DNA of 64,000 nucleotides, taken from positions 46,262,398 to 46,326,397 of the forward strand of contig JAPXFY010000022.1 in the NCBI GenBank assembly GCA_030674185.1. The letters are read 5' to 3'. This document shows, piece by piece, positions 22,156 to 33,640 of this stretch. Position 1 is the stretch's first letter, and each line of letters begins with the position of its first letter. Under the pieces are notes generated by a model that saw only the letters and a program-made list of their open reading frames with translations, was not told the origin of the DNA and did not search any database. The position numbers and the translations under genes are program-made. The DNA is from Monoplex corrugatus (lineage: Eukaryota > Mollusca > Gastropoda > Littorinimorpha > Ranellidae).

Positions 22156-22194
22156 TTTTATTAGCTGACACATATTCTTCCACTCATTAGTAAT

Positions 22195-22345
22195 CAGTGC
22201 TTTCTTCATAGATTGTACAGGCTTAGCATGATTGACCAACAAATGATTCCATAAAATCATGTTTTAAAGTTTTGTTACAGACTGTATATGCTTAGAATGA
22301 CTGACCAACAGGTAACATCATAAAATCATATATTAAAATATTGCT
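22195..22345. repeat. Tandem duplication of about 75-80 bp
   Basis: TAGATTGTACAGGCTTAGCA, GATTGACCAACA and CATAAAATCATG (22208-22265) are repeated with changes as CAGACTGTATATGCTTAGAA, GACTGACCAACA and CATAAAATCATA (22278-22335). Confidence 0.75.
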
Positions 22346-22519
22346 TTGTTATCCACATTTCCAGAGTAAAAGACTCTCTTAAAGGTAAAAGTGAAGGTGA
22401 AAATACCCTCTAAAATTTCAGATAAAGGGTGAAGCCACTCTCTTCACCAGCAAGCCAAGAGTGACTATATACAGGGATTTTCCTTCGCCCTACCCTGGCC
22501 CCTCCTTCTACAGACTTTC

Positions 22520-23080
22520 GACTCATGCTTTGAGCATTAGATGACACTGTGCTAATCGCAGAAAATGAAAAGGACCTACAAAACCTTGTGAACATAATAG
22601 AAATAAAAAGCAAAAATAAAGGACTGGAACTAAATAGCAAGAAGACGAAAGTCATGGTAATCACTAAAAAAAAAACACTTGAAATCCCCTGATGCAATAT
22701 AACAGCAAACAGCACAACTTTGAGATAGGTTGCTAAGTTTAAATATCTGGGAACGGTCATCTCACCAGATTGCAGATGCACATCAGAAATAGCCAGTAGA
22801 ATCGGCCAAGCCAAAATAGCATTCAAGAAGATGAAAAGCATTCTTACCATCAGGCAGAGTTCCTGAATGTTATATAGAACCAATACTGTTATACGGTTGA
22901 CAGTTCCATGGACAGCAAAGAAAACAAACCAGACAGTCTTAATGGAGGCTGACACAAGAACATCATTCATAACGAAGATCTGGAAAAGACAGACAACATT
23001 TACAGGCCATTTTATGAGGAAAAGGGAATTAGAGCACCTGGTCACAACAGGAAAGCTGGAGGGCAAGAGAGCACCATAGT
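22520..23080 (+). mobile_element. RTE-like LINE fragment, family B
   Basis: Plus-strand frames give DDTVLIAENEKDLQNLVNII, GLELNSKKTKVMVI, KFKYLGTVISPD, EIASRIGQAKIAFKKMKSIL, then TGHFMRKRELEHLVTTGKLE with GKRAP. This is the RT palm end, thumb and C-terminal part of an RTE-like element. The DD of the catalytic YADD is present but the part before it is gone, and about 40 codons are deleted near 22870. Confidence 0.8.
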
Positions 23081-25467
23081 ATTCTTATTTCTTGTTATAC
23101 ATAAGTTTGATATTATGGTTGTCCAGTAGTGGAGTATTTAAACAGATTTTGGCAGTCAAAAATGTCGTCACGCTGCATACAGTTACATGTGCCCACATCA
23201 AAACGAGTTGTTTTTTAACGTCTATCGGTCAATTGATTTTTGCTCAGAATACCTTATCTGCTTCTGAAAAGTATGTTTACAGAAACTTTGAGTTATCATT
23301 TATTTACTCATTCATATATTTTGTGTGGATTGATAGTAATTGTCTGAATACTTAAAAATACAATGATACTAACTGCCTGAATATTTGAAAATACAGCTAG
23401 CATCTCTTTCAGCAAGGTTTCTTTTTCAGTGATTAAAATTGCTCACATTTCTCATTTAAATGAAGACTATGACAAGGTGTTTTCTAACGCCTATTGGTCG
23501 ATTGATTTTTGCTCAGAATACTTGATTTGCTTTTTGAAAAGTATGTTTACAGAAACTTCGAGTTATCATTTACTCACTCATTTATATGGACTGATAGTAA
23601 CTGACTAAACATTTAAAAATACAGCTACAATTCCTACTCATTTATGCGCACTGATAGTAACTGGCTAAATTTTATAAATTCAGCTACAATTCTATTTACT
23701 CATTTATGTGGATACATAGTAACTGACTAAATATTAAAAAAATACAGCAAGGTTTGTTCAGTGACTAAAACTGTTCATAGTTCCAATATAAACAAACACA
23801 ATTGAAAATGATGTAACCCATGATAATCCTTGCGTTCTACAGATTTTCATAATGAACAATACATTTATGTTTGCTTTGTAGATCAGAAACTGCAAAGAAT
23901 GCACATACAAACACTTATCAAACCCATCATGATTACCAGAGGTACTGATCTTTGTGCAGGCTCATGCAGCCGTCTTTGCAGTTCATTGTATGATTATATA
24001 AGCATGTATGTGCGAATGCCAGTAGCATTTCTCATCTGGTCTGGTCATGAGCAGATGGCAGTAAAACAAGAGTAACACCAGCATTGCCTTCCCCGGCTCT
24101 CTTCCGTCAAGACTCTCATCATCACCTGTATTCTTCTGTCCTGGTCTGTCCTGCATCCTTAATATCCCAACACAATCATAACATACATAGATATAGATAT
24201 GTATAGTTAATACTATTACTATCATTGGTACATTTGTATGTTGTTATTATTGTTGATTACTGTTGGTGTTGGGGATTGACATGTCTGCTTTCCATAGGTC
24301 TGTCTGTGTCGCCTGACACCTCTCAGCAGACCAAAAAGGTTGGGTGTCAAGGCTTGATTTCAGGACTTTGGTATAAACTTGATAATATGACTCTTGCTGA
24401 TCACACTGCTGCCTGTACATTTTCCAATACTGTGATTCCTTCCTTGTTAAAGTGTTATCTGAAAAATATCTATCCCGCAACTGAGTGACTTTTTTTAAGG
24501 AAGAAAAAAAAAAACACTTTGAAAATGGCACATTTTCAACAACCAATTTATCTCTTCATTTCTGCAACAGAACTGCCGAACCGCAAAAATATGACTGTCA
24601 AGTGTGTAAAGTTTTATGAAGGCTGATCTTCACTGTTTAGGAAAAGGTTTTGCTGAAACTGTGATTCAGTTTTCGAGATTTTTCTTGAAAAGACGAATCA
24701 AAGGGTTACCATCTTCCAAAAACCATATCTCAGGAAGTAAACATTTGATCTTAAAATGGTTTCACCATTAGAAAAATCGTATAAATTACATTTTAGATTC
24801 TGCATACTCTAAAAATGACCACCAAGTGCCAACTCGATTTTTAGATGTTTTGAGATATGTACTTTTCTGAAAATTACAATCTTTTTTGATCATTTTCATA
24901 CACAATCATATGTAACAGGCCAAAAATGTGGAAACTGTGGCCCTTTGAAATGTCATATCCCGGACCATGGCTTACACTACATGTTTAATCATTCAAAAGT
25001 ATGCAATTTGATCAAAAGAATGGTCCAATTTTCATCATCTAGATCAAATAAAAGCTTGACTATTACAGTTTAATGATACTTTTAAGCAAAATTTGCACAA
25101 ACAAACAAAAGTTTTGTAGCTAAGGAGTGCGTTTCTCTTGAAAAGTGAAAATCACCCAGATTGACGCTCACCATCCATTTTTGCCTGTACTGCTGTTCCA
25201 TCTCAGTTTAGCCACTGATTTCAGGCTGACAGGTCACAAGTTATATTTATGCCATGTACTGACTAGCTGGCTATCTCAAACACGAGCACAGAACACTGCA
25301 CAAATTCACACAAGCACTTCAATCAAATGCATTTAATCAACAAACAAGAAGACAAATCTGATGGAGACAGATAAACCAACAGAGACACTGGAGGAGAAGA
25401 GAGATAGCATATTATCACAGCATTCGTGTGTAACCACAAGAAGACAATAAAGTAAAATCTGACATAC
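23081..25467. other. Intron sequence with one local duplication
   Basis: Mostly A/T-rich unique sequence. About 130 bp at 23212-23345 (TTGATTTTTGCTCAGAATAC, AAGTATGTTTACAGAAACTT) is repeated with changes at 23480-23610. A polar open frame on the minus strand at 24546-24247 shows no family I know and is not placed in the gene because exon phases already connect without it. Confidence 0.55.
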
Positions 25468-26267
25468 CTTTTGAACATGAAGATATAGGCAAGACACTGC
25501 CTTCACCGTCAATGTGAATACCCACTGCAGCCAAAGGCAGCAAGCCTTTTTTCCGATTAGATCTTGCAATGTCGCACGATTCTCTCTGTCCTGTTGCCCA
25601 GGCAATGCGAAAGGTGCAGTTGTGGGTAGCGTTCTCTGAAATGTCTTGAGCAGAAAGAGTAACCGTTTTTACTACTGGATCTTTTCCCAGAGTCATCCAT
25701 TCATTCTTGCCGCAGCTCGTCCAAAGCTTGGAAAAGTGATCCAGAATGTTGACACTTGCTGCAGGCTGTGGTGTCAAAGGACCGTCTGGGATTCGTTTCA
25801 CCACCATCAGACACTGAGCTTCTGCTGGATCTGAGAAGTCATCTGGCAAATAATGGAGTTCTACACGCATCAAATGCTGAAGGAACAACAGCAAATTGCC
25901 AGCTTTCCCCTTTAGATCGTTGATGAAGCTACTCCATTTCTCCTCGGTAAACTCTTCTTTACACAGCTCACTTCTTCTTGCCTGGCTGGTTGTCCTGAAG
26001 GGAAAGCGGAACAGTGTGCCAGGAAAGTGTTTCCCTCCTTGATCCATGATGTTACATCCAAACACTCCCTGAAAAGGCCGTATCTGGTTTGGCATACGCT
26101 TCTTCAATAGTTTATGCTTAGGGTTCATAAAGTTGATGACTGCACCTCTTTCGTCCATCTAGATGGAACTCCTGAGGGTCCAGCATGGCCAGTTTGCTGC
26201 CTGAGTAAATACTTGGTACTTCAGTAATGCTGTAAACAGCATTAAACCCCTGGCCAAAGCTGCCTAC
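25468..26267 (-). CDS. SACS: Sacsin-like exon: glycine loop and rest of ATPase-like domain, SRR module 2, one frame break
   Basis: The exon begins VGSFGQGFNAVYSITEVPSI, which matches the sacsin glycine-loop signature (GxFGxGFNSVYHLTDVPS), and then LAMLDPQEFHLD, the DPH/DPQ strand. Near 26155-26166 the frame slips: the upstream frame reaches a stop 10 codons later, and the downstream frame (ERGAVINFMNPKHKLL...) has a TAG just before the slip. The exon is 800 bp where phases 0 and 1 require 3n+1, which agrees with one extra base. The later part carries PFQGVFGC, FPGTLFRFPFR (family GTLFRFPLR) and ends AVGIHIDGEGSVLPISSCSK-G at donor AAAG|GTATGT. The slip lies in the palindromic stretch CCATCTAGATGG rather than in a homopolymer. 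Confidence 0.9.
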
Positions 26268-26700
26268 CTGTTCAACACAGACCAGCACAAGACCGTGAGG
26301 TTTTGGTTATGCTATTCTTACGGTATCGAGTGCAATAATATTTCGTTAATAATGAATTCGCATGTTTACAACTATTAAATCACGAAGCCACGCTACAGTA
26401 AGTCTGTAATTCTCCCAGGGGAAGCTGTTGCCACTTTTTCAAAGGGACTTTTGACATATGCCACAGACATTTCTCTTCAATCAGAACTCTTTTACTGCCA
26501 CAGGTATCCACATGGTTTACACAGGAAGAATACTAAACAAAGGTTGCAGACTTCTGTTCATTTATCCATTTCATTTCGCTCTTTTAAGAAAAGAGCTTGA
26601 GCAACTTATTAATAACATTTACTTACAGAAACTGTGGCCACCACAGACACATCAGTACATCTCATATAGTTTGTCAGATCCATATGCCTCATTTACGCTT
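26268..26700. other. Intron sequence, nothing recognised
   Basis: Intron just upstream (in gene sense) of exon 26267-25468. No repeat family is recognised. Confidence 0.5.
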
Positions 26701-26734
26701 TGTTGATTGTACCAAGGCTTTCAAAATATGTACT

Positions 26735-27712
26735 GGGAATAAACAGCTGCAATGAGAATAGAAAATGGTATAAGCTCTTCCCAAAATATCTAAAGAGGAG
26801 TCAGACAAGGTTGTGTTTTGTCACCAGATCTGTTTTCACTTTACAGCGAAACCATCATGAGAAACCCAGAAGAATATCCTGGATTAAAGGTTGGAGGAAG
26901 AATGATAAACAACATTCGATATGCAAATGACATCGTGCAATTTGCGGAAAATGAAAGGGACCTACAAAACCTTGTGAATACAATAGAAATAGAAAGCAAG
27001 GTAAGGGATTGGAGCTAAATAGCAAGAAGACTGAAGTCATGGTGATCAGTAAAAAAAAAAAAACATGAAACCCCCTCATGCAAAATAATATCAAACAGCA
27101 CAACCTTGAGACAGGTTGATAAGTTTAAATATCTGTGGAACGATCATTTCACCAGACGGCAGATGCACATCAGAAATAGCCAGCAGAATTGGCCAATCCA
27201 AAACAGCATTCAAGAAGATGAAAAGCATTCTTACCAACAAATGCCTATCAATTAACATCAGGAAGAGAGTTCTTGAATGTTATATAAAACTGATAATGTT
27301 ATACAGTTGTGAGGCATGGACAGTCAAGCAAAGCCAGAACCAGATTGAAGCAGCTGAGATGTGGTTTCTTAGAAGAATTATGTGAGTTCCATGGACAGCA
27401 AAGAAAACAAACAAGACAGTCGTGATGGAGACAGACACAAGATCATTCATGAGGAAGATTAGGAAAAGACAGGCAACATTTATAGGACATTTTACAGGGA
27501 AAGGGGAATTGGAGCACCTGGTCACAACAGGAAAGCTGGAGGGAAAGAGCATCAGGTAGACCCAGGGAAAAAATATTGGACAGACTTGTAGAGTGGCTTA
27601 AGACAGAAAGGGTGGAAGATGTGCTTGCGGCAACAAGGGACAGAAACATATGGAAGGCCATGATCGCTGACACTGTGGCAAGGCATTTGATGATGACGAT
27701 GATGATATACCT
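26735..27712 (+). mobile_element. RTE-like LINE, family B, 3' half
   Basis: It shows RGVRQGCVLSPDLFSLYSET, the RT motif before the catalytic box, then INNIRYANDIVQFAENERDL, where YADD has become YAND, then the thumb (SRIGQSKTAFKKMKSILTNK, CEAWTVKQSQNQIEAAEMWF), TGHFTGKGELEHLVTTGKLE-like end and a GATGATGACGATGATGAT tail. Three or more frame changes. The tandem TGATGA tail is typical of RTE elements. Confidence 0.82.
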
Positions 27713-28570
27713 CATACAGTTCATCTCTTCTCATCAGAGCGGCAGGGTTTGACTTGTGTTTGCTTTAAGTGTGTCTGTCAGACTCTGTGAAGCATGAAAA
27801 GCTCTTGTGAGATGAGGAGCTGTAGAGGTAATCATGACTATTATGTGCTTTTCCTAGTAGTGATATAGGCCTGTTTATGACAAAGAATATTTCAGCAATG
27901 GTATTAGGTCAAAAATGCAGTCAACAATGACGCATCACTCTGATATTTATCAAAGCAGGACACTATACAACTTCAACTGTTTGACTTCTCTAAGCATCTG
28001 TAGTACATGATAAGTTAACAAAGGTATCATCATCAAACCTAACAGCCGCTATCATCTCTATCTATTGTACTAAGATATGTGGATGTGGTCCATCCTTTCG
28101 AAAACTGTCAATTCAACACTAAACAGGGCATCATTTTGATGAAGCTGTTGATGCCATACATATATGTTGAATTTGAAATCTTAAGTGTTGTTGATTTTGC
28201 ACTGCTAATAGTTTTGGTCCCTGTATTTTGCTAAAAATTAACAAATGCAGCACAAAAAACACATACTGCTATTATTATTATTATGTAAAGCCCAGCCCAA
28301 GCCCATTTCACAGGAGGTGGAAGCAGAAACAAAGTAGGGGACTGCTAAATCTGGTACAGTGTGACTTACGTCACTGACACGTGACACTAACCATAAAGTT
28401 CAACCCGGGTCTTCCCGAAATACTCCTGAGCAACATCCTGTCAGCAAGGGTTAGATGAAGTCAGAAAGCAACTGAAGAATCACTGGAACTGGCTTTCATG
28501 TTCAAGGTTGCGGGCAAATGATTTCTTTGGAAACAATGTTCGAGATCATTTCCAGAAAGCAATAGCACAC
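27713..28570. other. Intron sequence with a short family A scrap
   Basis: Mostly unique. TAATTATTATTATG followed by TAAAGCCCAGCCCAAGCCCA at 28270-28310 resembles the sense 3' end of retroposon family A. No exon is seen. Confidence 0.5.
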
Positions 28571-28571
28571 C

Positions 28572-28838
28572 CATCATCATCATCATCAGGTGCCCTGCCA
28601 CATGGTGTTGGCAATCATGGCCTTCCATCTGTTTCTATCTCTTGTTGCCTCAAGCATCTCTTCCACCCTCTCTGTCTTCAGCCACTCTGCAAGTCCGTCC
28701 AATATTTTCTGCCTGGGTCTACCTGGTGCTCTCTTTCCCTCCAGCTTTCCTGTTGTAACCAGGTGCTCCAATTCCCCTTTCCTCATAAAATGGCCTATAC
28801 TGTTGCCTGTCTTTTCCTAATCTTCCTTATGAATGATC
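28572..28838 (-). mobile_element. RTE-like LINE, family B, 3' fragment
   Basis: The minus strand gives MRKGELEHLVTTGKLEGKRA, PGRPRQKILDGLAEWLKTER and VEEMLEATRDRNRWKAMIAN, then TMWQGT and a TGATGATGATGATG tail at 28573-28586. Only the last 85 codons or so remain. Confidence 0.85.
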
Positions 28839-30802
28839 GAATGATCTTCTTGTGTCTGCCAAATAGCACACTACTGGCCACAAATTTGCCAAAAATAACA
28901 AATGAGAGGAAACACAAAGTTCTGCACATTCTGGGACACCCAGGGAAGGACAGAACTCAGTAGCAGCTGGGAAGGGAGAATGCATGAATTTGGGCCACCA
29001 CTGTGATGATGATACAAATGTATCCAACTGAAGTTGTAAGAAACAGTCACATCGAGTCTCCTCACCCAAACTGAAGAAAGGTGTTATGACTGTTGGTACT
29101 CCGAACATTAGTACCCTGAGAGAACTGGACAAACTTAATTACTGCTTAAATAAATTCAGGAACATAAAACAAAGAAAGTTAGATGAAGAGTGAAGGTCTC
29201 TTTGCATCAGATGACCACAGAAATGACAAAGGCTCAAATGGAGTTGTCTTTGTTCTGGACAAACATCATACAGCTAGCCTGAAAAGTTAAAACACTATTA
29301 CTAATGGCATTGTAACAGTAAAGCCTAACTCTAAGCCTGTCACCCTAAACACCATCCAAGTATATGTCCCCACATCTACAAGTTCAGAAGAGATTGAACA
29401 ATTTTACAATGACCTACAAACAGTGAAAAAAATAAAATACAGAGAAATGCATGTAATCATGGGCCATCTGAATGCAAAACTTGGAGAAGATGAAGACAGA
29501 CAGTGTGGAATATGGCTGTATGTGCTGGGCTAATGCAACAAGCATGGAGACATGTCGGCATCCTTCTGTTTGGCAAATGAACTTGTCATTAGCTAAGAGC
29601 ATGGAGACATGTTGGCATCCTTCTATTTGGCAAATGATCTTGTCATTAGCTAACATTCTCTTCAAACAACCACACTGCAGTCATTACATACAGATATCCC
29701 CTGGACACAGGTATATTTAAATCAAAACAACATCATATTTGACAAAGCATGGGAAACAACTGCTTAATTCAAAAACAGGCAGAGCAGGGCAAAACAATGA
29801 ATCAAATCTGACACAGACAAATTCAACGATCAAGTAACCACAACTGCTTTCAGAATTGAGACCACGAATCATTTGTGGCTGTACTGGAAGAATGGTCATT
29901 CAATGAAATTTTTCACAATGAACTATGGGAAGACATGAAACAAATTTGGACATAAATGCAGATGCAAAACTTGGTTGAAACACAAGTGTCGAAGTAACTG
30001 GACTAACCAAAAAGTAAAGTGCCTAAAAACAACAACCAAGAAGAATACCAAAAAAAAAATAATAAATACAAAAACCAAAGCAAGAAGGAACAAGAGCAGA
30101 GCTTGAGTAAGAATATGCTAAAATCTCTGACTGCAATGCAGAAAGAAAATCAACGGAGATGTTTGAACAAATAAAGACAGTGAAAACAACCAAATTTCAA
30201 CAACAAAATCAGTGTATCGACAGCAAACTGAGACAAGATATTCTTGCATGATGGCATGAATACAGTAGTACACCTGTTTGATGACACTACAGTCACAAAT
30301 CCACAAAGTACTCCCTGCCTTGATTTTTGGCATCCTGAACCAGAACATCTCTTAAGCGACATGACAGCAGCCATCAGTCAGTTGAAAATTGGAAAATCAC
30401 CAGGACTAGACAACACTCTTGGAGAATTACTAAAAAAAAATGTGAATTAGGAAGGAAAGCTCTGCACCACCTATAGAGTAAGATGTGGAGAACATAAGAA
30501 CGGCCAACAGACTGGAAACTACAAAAGTCTGTCATGTTGCACAAGAGCAGAAACATCAAAGACCGTAACAGCTACAGGACTTTTGCTCTTATCAGTCACA
30601 CCAGCAAAACCCTGCTCATCACAATACTAAACAGAAGGAGACCAAAAATGGGAGACAAGCTGTCAGATTATCAAGCAGGTTACTGGGCCAACAGAGGAAC
30701 CATTGAGATCCTATTTGTTTTACAAATCATGATCAAGAATATCAGAAACAGCGACCAAGAGGCCTTCATTACTTTCAGTGATTACAGCAATGCATTTGAC
30801 AG

Positions 30803-30928
30803 AGAGGCCAGTGGCCGAAAATTTGCGCCTGTCTTGTTTTGTTGTATTTAATACGCGTTCGTATTCTTCTTTCGTGTTTTTTCTGGTTCCTGTTTGCTTG
30901 AATGTGGTCCGTCACACTTGTTTTGGAT
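30803..30928 (+). mobile_element. Penelope-like 3' fragment inserted in LINE, 12-bp target duplication
   Basis: TGCATTTGACAG lies on both sides (30791-30802 and 30929-30940) and is part of the host LINE's AFDS codons, so the insertion site is exact. The insert runs from GAGGCCAGTGGCCGAAAATT to GTCACACTTGTTTTGGAT and matches the last 126 bp or so of the Penelope-like element, 5'-truncated within the hammerhead-like core. It also defines the element's 3' terminus (…TTTTGGAT). Confidence 0.9.
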
Positions 30929-31033
30929 TGCATTTGACAGTCATACGCCACCATCATTTTGATGCCATGAAAAAAATGGACTGCCCCGAACATCTGATTT
31001 CTCTTTATGTGGCCCTGTATAATGACCAAAATT

Positions 31034-31515
31034 AACAATTAAGTGCGTGGGGAAGGATTTGGTATTAACTGTTATTTCTGTTTGTTATGGGAATAAACCC
31101 TATCAGAAAAAACACCACTGCCTTGTGGTTATCTTGGGAGAGACTAAGGGAATAAACACTGACAGAAAATCATCCCTACTGCCTTGTGGGCACGACAAAG
31201 GCTGGTGGACAGTCCATACAAAAACCAATGAAAGGCAACAGGAAACCACCATCATATACTCCCAAGATTGCCATGTCCAGCAAAGCAACATTTATAGGAC
31301 ATTTTATGAGGAAACAGAAATTAGAGCACCTGCTCACAACAGGAAAGCTGGATGGAAAGAGAACACCAAGTAGACCCAGGGAGAAAATAGTGGACGGACA
31401 TTCAGGACGGCTGATGACAGAGAGGGTGGGAGATGTACTTGCAGCGACAAGGGATAGATTTGTAAGAAGGGCCATTATTGCCATGCTGTAGGGCAAATGA
31501 TGATAAAGATGGGTG
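31034..31515 (+). mobile_element. RTE-like family B 3' fragment inserted in LINE, 15-bp target duplication
   Basis: ATAATGACCAAAATT flanks the insert (31019-31033 and 31516-31530). The insert ends with TGHFMRKQKLEHL-type family B codons (FIGHFMRKQKLEHLLTTGKL, DGKRTPSRPREKI, DVLAATRDRF) and a GATGATAAAGATGG tail. Its first 230 bp (31034-31265) are not recognised and may be a 5' rearrangement. The host frame reads ALYNDQN before and continues after the insert. Confidence 0.88.
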
Positions 31516-32484
31516 ATAATGACCAAAATTGAAAAATTTAGATGAAAGAGCCAAAACTGCAAATATTTTTAGGATCAAGATAGGAGTATGTCAGGGATGC
31601 ATCCTCTCACCGCATCTTTTCAACAAACACACAGAGCAGATTGTGAGAGAAGCAGATATTGAAGACACTGGAGTTAAAATTAGTGGTTGAAACATCACAA
31701 GTCTACAATATGCTGACAATACTGCACTGATGTTGGACAACATTACCAGCATGAAAAGAATTCTGCATTGAGTGGACACAACAGGCAAGAAAGCGTGGTC
31801 TAAATCTAAATGCCAAGAAGACAAAAGTAATGCACCTTAAAGCAAAAGAAAATCAAGCATACTAAGACAATCGCATTTTGAAGGAAAAGAAAGTCAAGTA
31901 TATTAAGACAATAAAACTAACAAGACTGTGTTAGAAAATGTGAGTGATTTTAAATATTTAGCTTCAGTTAAACCTCTTAATGGCATCTGTACTAAAGGCA
32001 TCAAAATAAGAGTAGGAATGGCAAAACAGAAAATGATCCAATTCAAAAACATTTGGAAAGACAGAAGCATACCATGTACCAACACCCTCAAGATCAAAAT
32101 ATTAAAATGTCCACTAGTGTTTTATGGCTATAAAGCCTGGATATGCAGAAAAGCAAATTAAGATATGATTAAAGCGGCAGAGATGTGGTTCTACAAAAGA
32201 ACAAACACCAATTGCTGGCAGAAACCAATGAAAGAAAAATTAAAAACATCAGCCAGGCAACCTGCAACACCATCATCAACCTGACGACAACAGTTTTACA
32301 AGCATAAGTTGAGGCCAAAAGAAATCCAGGCAGACCACCCACCTCCTACATGAACAACATCACCAACACCAGAGGTCTGAGGGTCTATGAAGTGGCACAG
32401 AAAACACAAGACCGTAGTTAACGGAAAAGAATTGTTTTGTCATGTGGGTACCACTAAACTCGATGATGCTGATGGCTGATAGGT

Positions 32485-32560
32485 GAAAGCCCAGTCAACT
32501 GCGCAGTCATATCAGGGCTATAACCATCTAAAAACATACACAATGTCAACAAGAAACACC
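32485..32560 (-). mobile_element. Retroposon family A, short 3'-end scrap
   Basis: GAAAGCCCAGTCAACTGCGC, AGTCATATCAGGGCTATAAC and CATACACAATGTCAACA correspond to the sense 3' end of family A. The rest is absent. Confidence 0.7.
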
Positions 32561-32872
32561 TATGGGTATTGGATGAGACCCACAGCACCAATGCCTCACC
32601 ACTTTCTGGACTATCACCTCCCAAGCTTCCCACACCACTTGATAGCCATTTCATCAAGCAAAGGGGGCTGTCCATGCACTGCATGACCCCTTTGGACCCA
32701 GTCATCAGTCATCTTGTTTACAAACTGAATGGCCAGGTGGACAGATGACAAACCCCGGGACACAGCCAATGGTATAACTAATTGCCATTATATATGTATG
32801 TAAAGGGCACATCTTCGCAAAAACAGTAAACGGAATGCAACAGTGATACAGAAATGTAAATCTATGTCAAAC

Positions 32873-33091
32873 CTTGCTGCAGTCTTCCTTCTTTGCATCT
32901 CCTCCCATTTTGCTCAAGTTGTCAAAGTCCTTTTGGGAGAACTCGGCATCATTGAAGACCCATAGAGCTGGACCCTGCAAGTCACAGAGACCTGTGGCCA
33001 GTAAATCTGTGGTCCATTCATGGTTGTGTCGTTCATCCACCAGCAACTTCACCTCTGTTGCCCTTGCATCATCAGCGTTTTGTAAGAGTTC
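32873..33091 (-). CDS. SACS: Sacsin-like exon: Bergerat N-box of SRR module 2
   Basis: A 219-bp, 73-codon exon, phase 0 on both sides (TTGTTTTAG acceptor, AAG|GTTTGA donor). It opens with ELLQNADDARATEV, the N-box of the HSP90-like ATPase fold in sacsin: the Glu would activate water, and the Asn and Asp contact Mg-ATP. It continues with QGPALWVFNDAEFSQKDF, the sacsin version of the next nucleotide-pocket strand (PALWVYND in the family), and ends KMGGDAKKEDCSK, leading straight into VGSFGQGFN of the next exon. All expected pocket residues that fall in this exon are intact. Confidence 0.93.
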
Positions 33092-33640
33092 CTAAAACAA
33101 GAAACCGTCAGACAGTTATCAACTGATTAAGTGTTTTCCCGTAAGAAAATTCCAGATTATTTGCTACGCCATACTTCTCGCCTTCTCTCTATCAGTATCA
33201 TCATTCTTCCATTTTTTATCTATTTCTTCAGTGAAATGAATCTAAGAAGACCAAGTTTCTTTCTCCCAGACTAGAAAATTAAGTGTAATTTTTTTCTTGC
33301 CCTATTTTCTACATTGGTCTTGTGCTGCTATTTCCACGCTGCTCATTTTGGTTCTCCAACAAATGTCCAAACCCACCAAAACTGAAGTCACCATGTCAGA
33401 ACAACATGGAGGCCTGCAGAATCTGTGACAGTATTTTCACTATACTTGGTTCATATTGCTTACAGCCCAGCCAATTACTAGAGCCATATCAGGGCTAACA
33501 CCATGTTAAATACAACACCCAGGTAAAATAAAAAAGACAACAGTTAAAAATCATGTTCACTGTTATCATTGCAAGTCTAAAATATGTTAAAAGAATAACA
33601 TATGCATACATAAAATCGTGTCAGGTGAAATCTATTGATC
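33092..33640. other. Intron sequence with a family A scrap
   Basis: GCTTACAGCCCAGCCAATTA followed by GAGCCATATCAGGGCTA at 33457-33500 is another family A 3' end. The remainder is unique A/T-rich intron. Confidence 0.55.

Larger units (their letters stand above)
29050..32430 (+). mobile_element. RTE-like LINE, family C, nearly full length but decayed, hosting two insertions
   Basis: The order of motifs on the plus strand is: endonuclease (GVMTVGTPNISTLRELD, then NTIQVYVPTSTSSEEIEQFY, HVIMGHLNAKLGED), RT fingers (QLKIGKSPGLDN, then YRTFALISHTSKTLL with ITILNRR), FSDYSNAFD for the family DFKKAFD, KIGVCQGCILSPHLFN, LQYADNTALML for YADD, then the C-terminal KAAEMWFYKR. Many stops and frame changes. 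The RT is interrupted at 30803-30928 by a Penelope fragment and at 31034-31515 by a family B piece; removing both restores continuous RT motif order. Confidence 0.82.

Noticed and set aside
21656..22260. Cys/Val and Thr/His open frames up to 190 codons
   Set aside because: TG/CA microsatellite read-through on both strands.
24247..24546. 99-codon polar open frame on the minus strand, considered as an extra sacsin exon
   Set aside because: Exons 26267-25468 and 19960-19819 already join in phase with continuous sacsin sequence (SSCSK-G-FFESS), so an exon between them would break the protein. No sacsin motif is visible.
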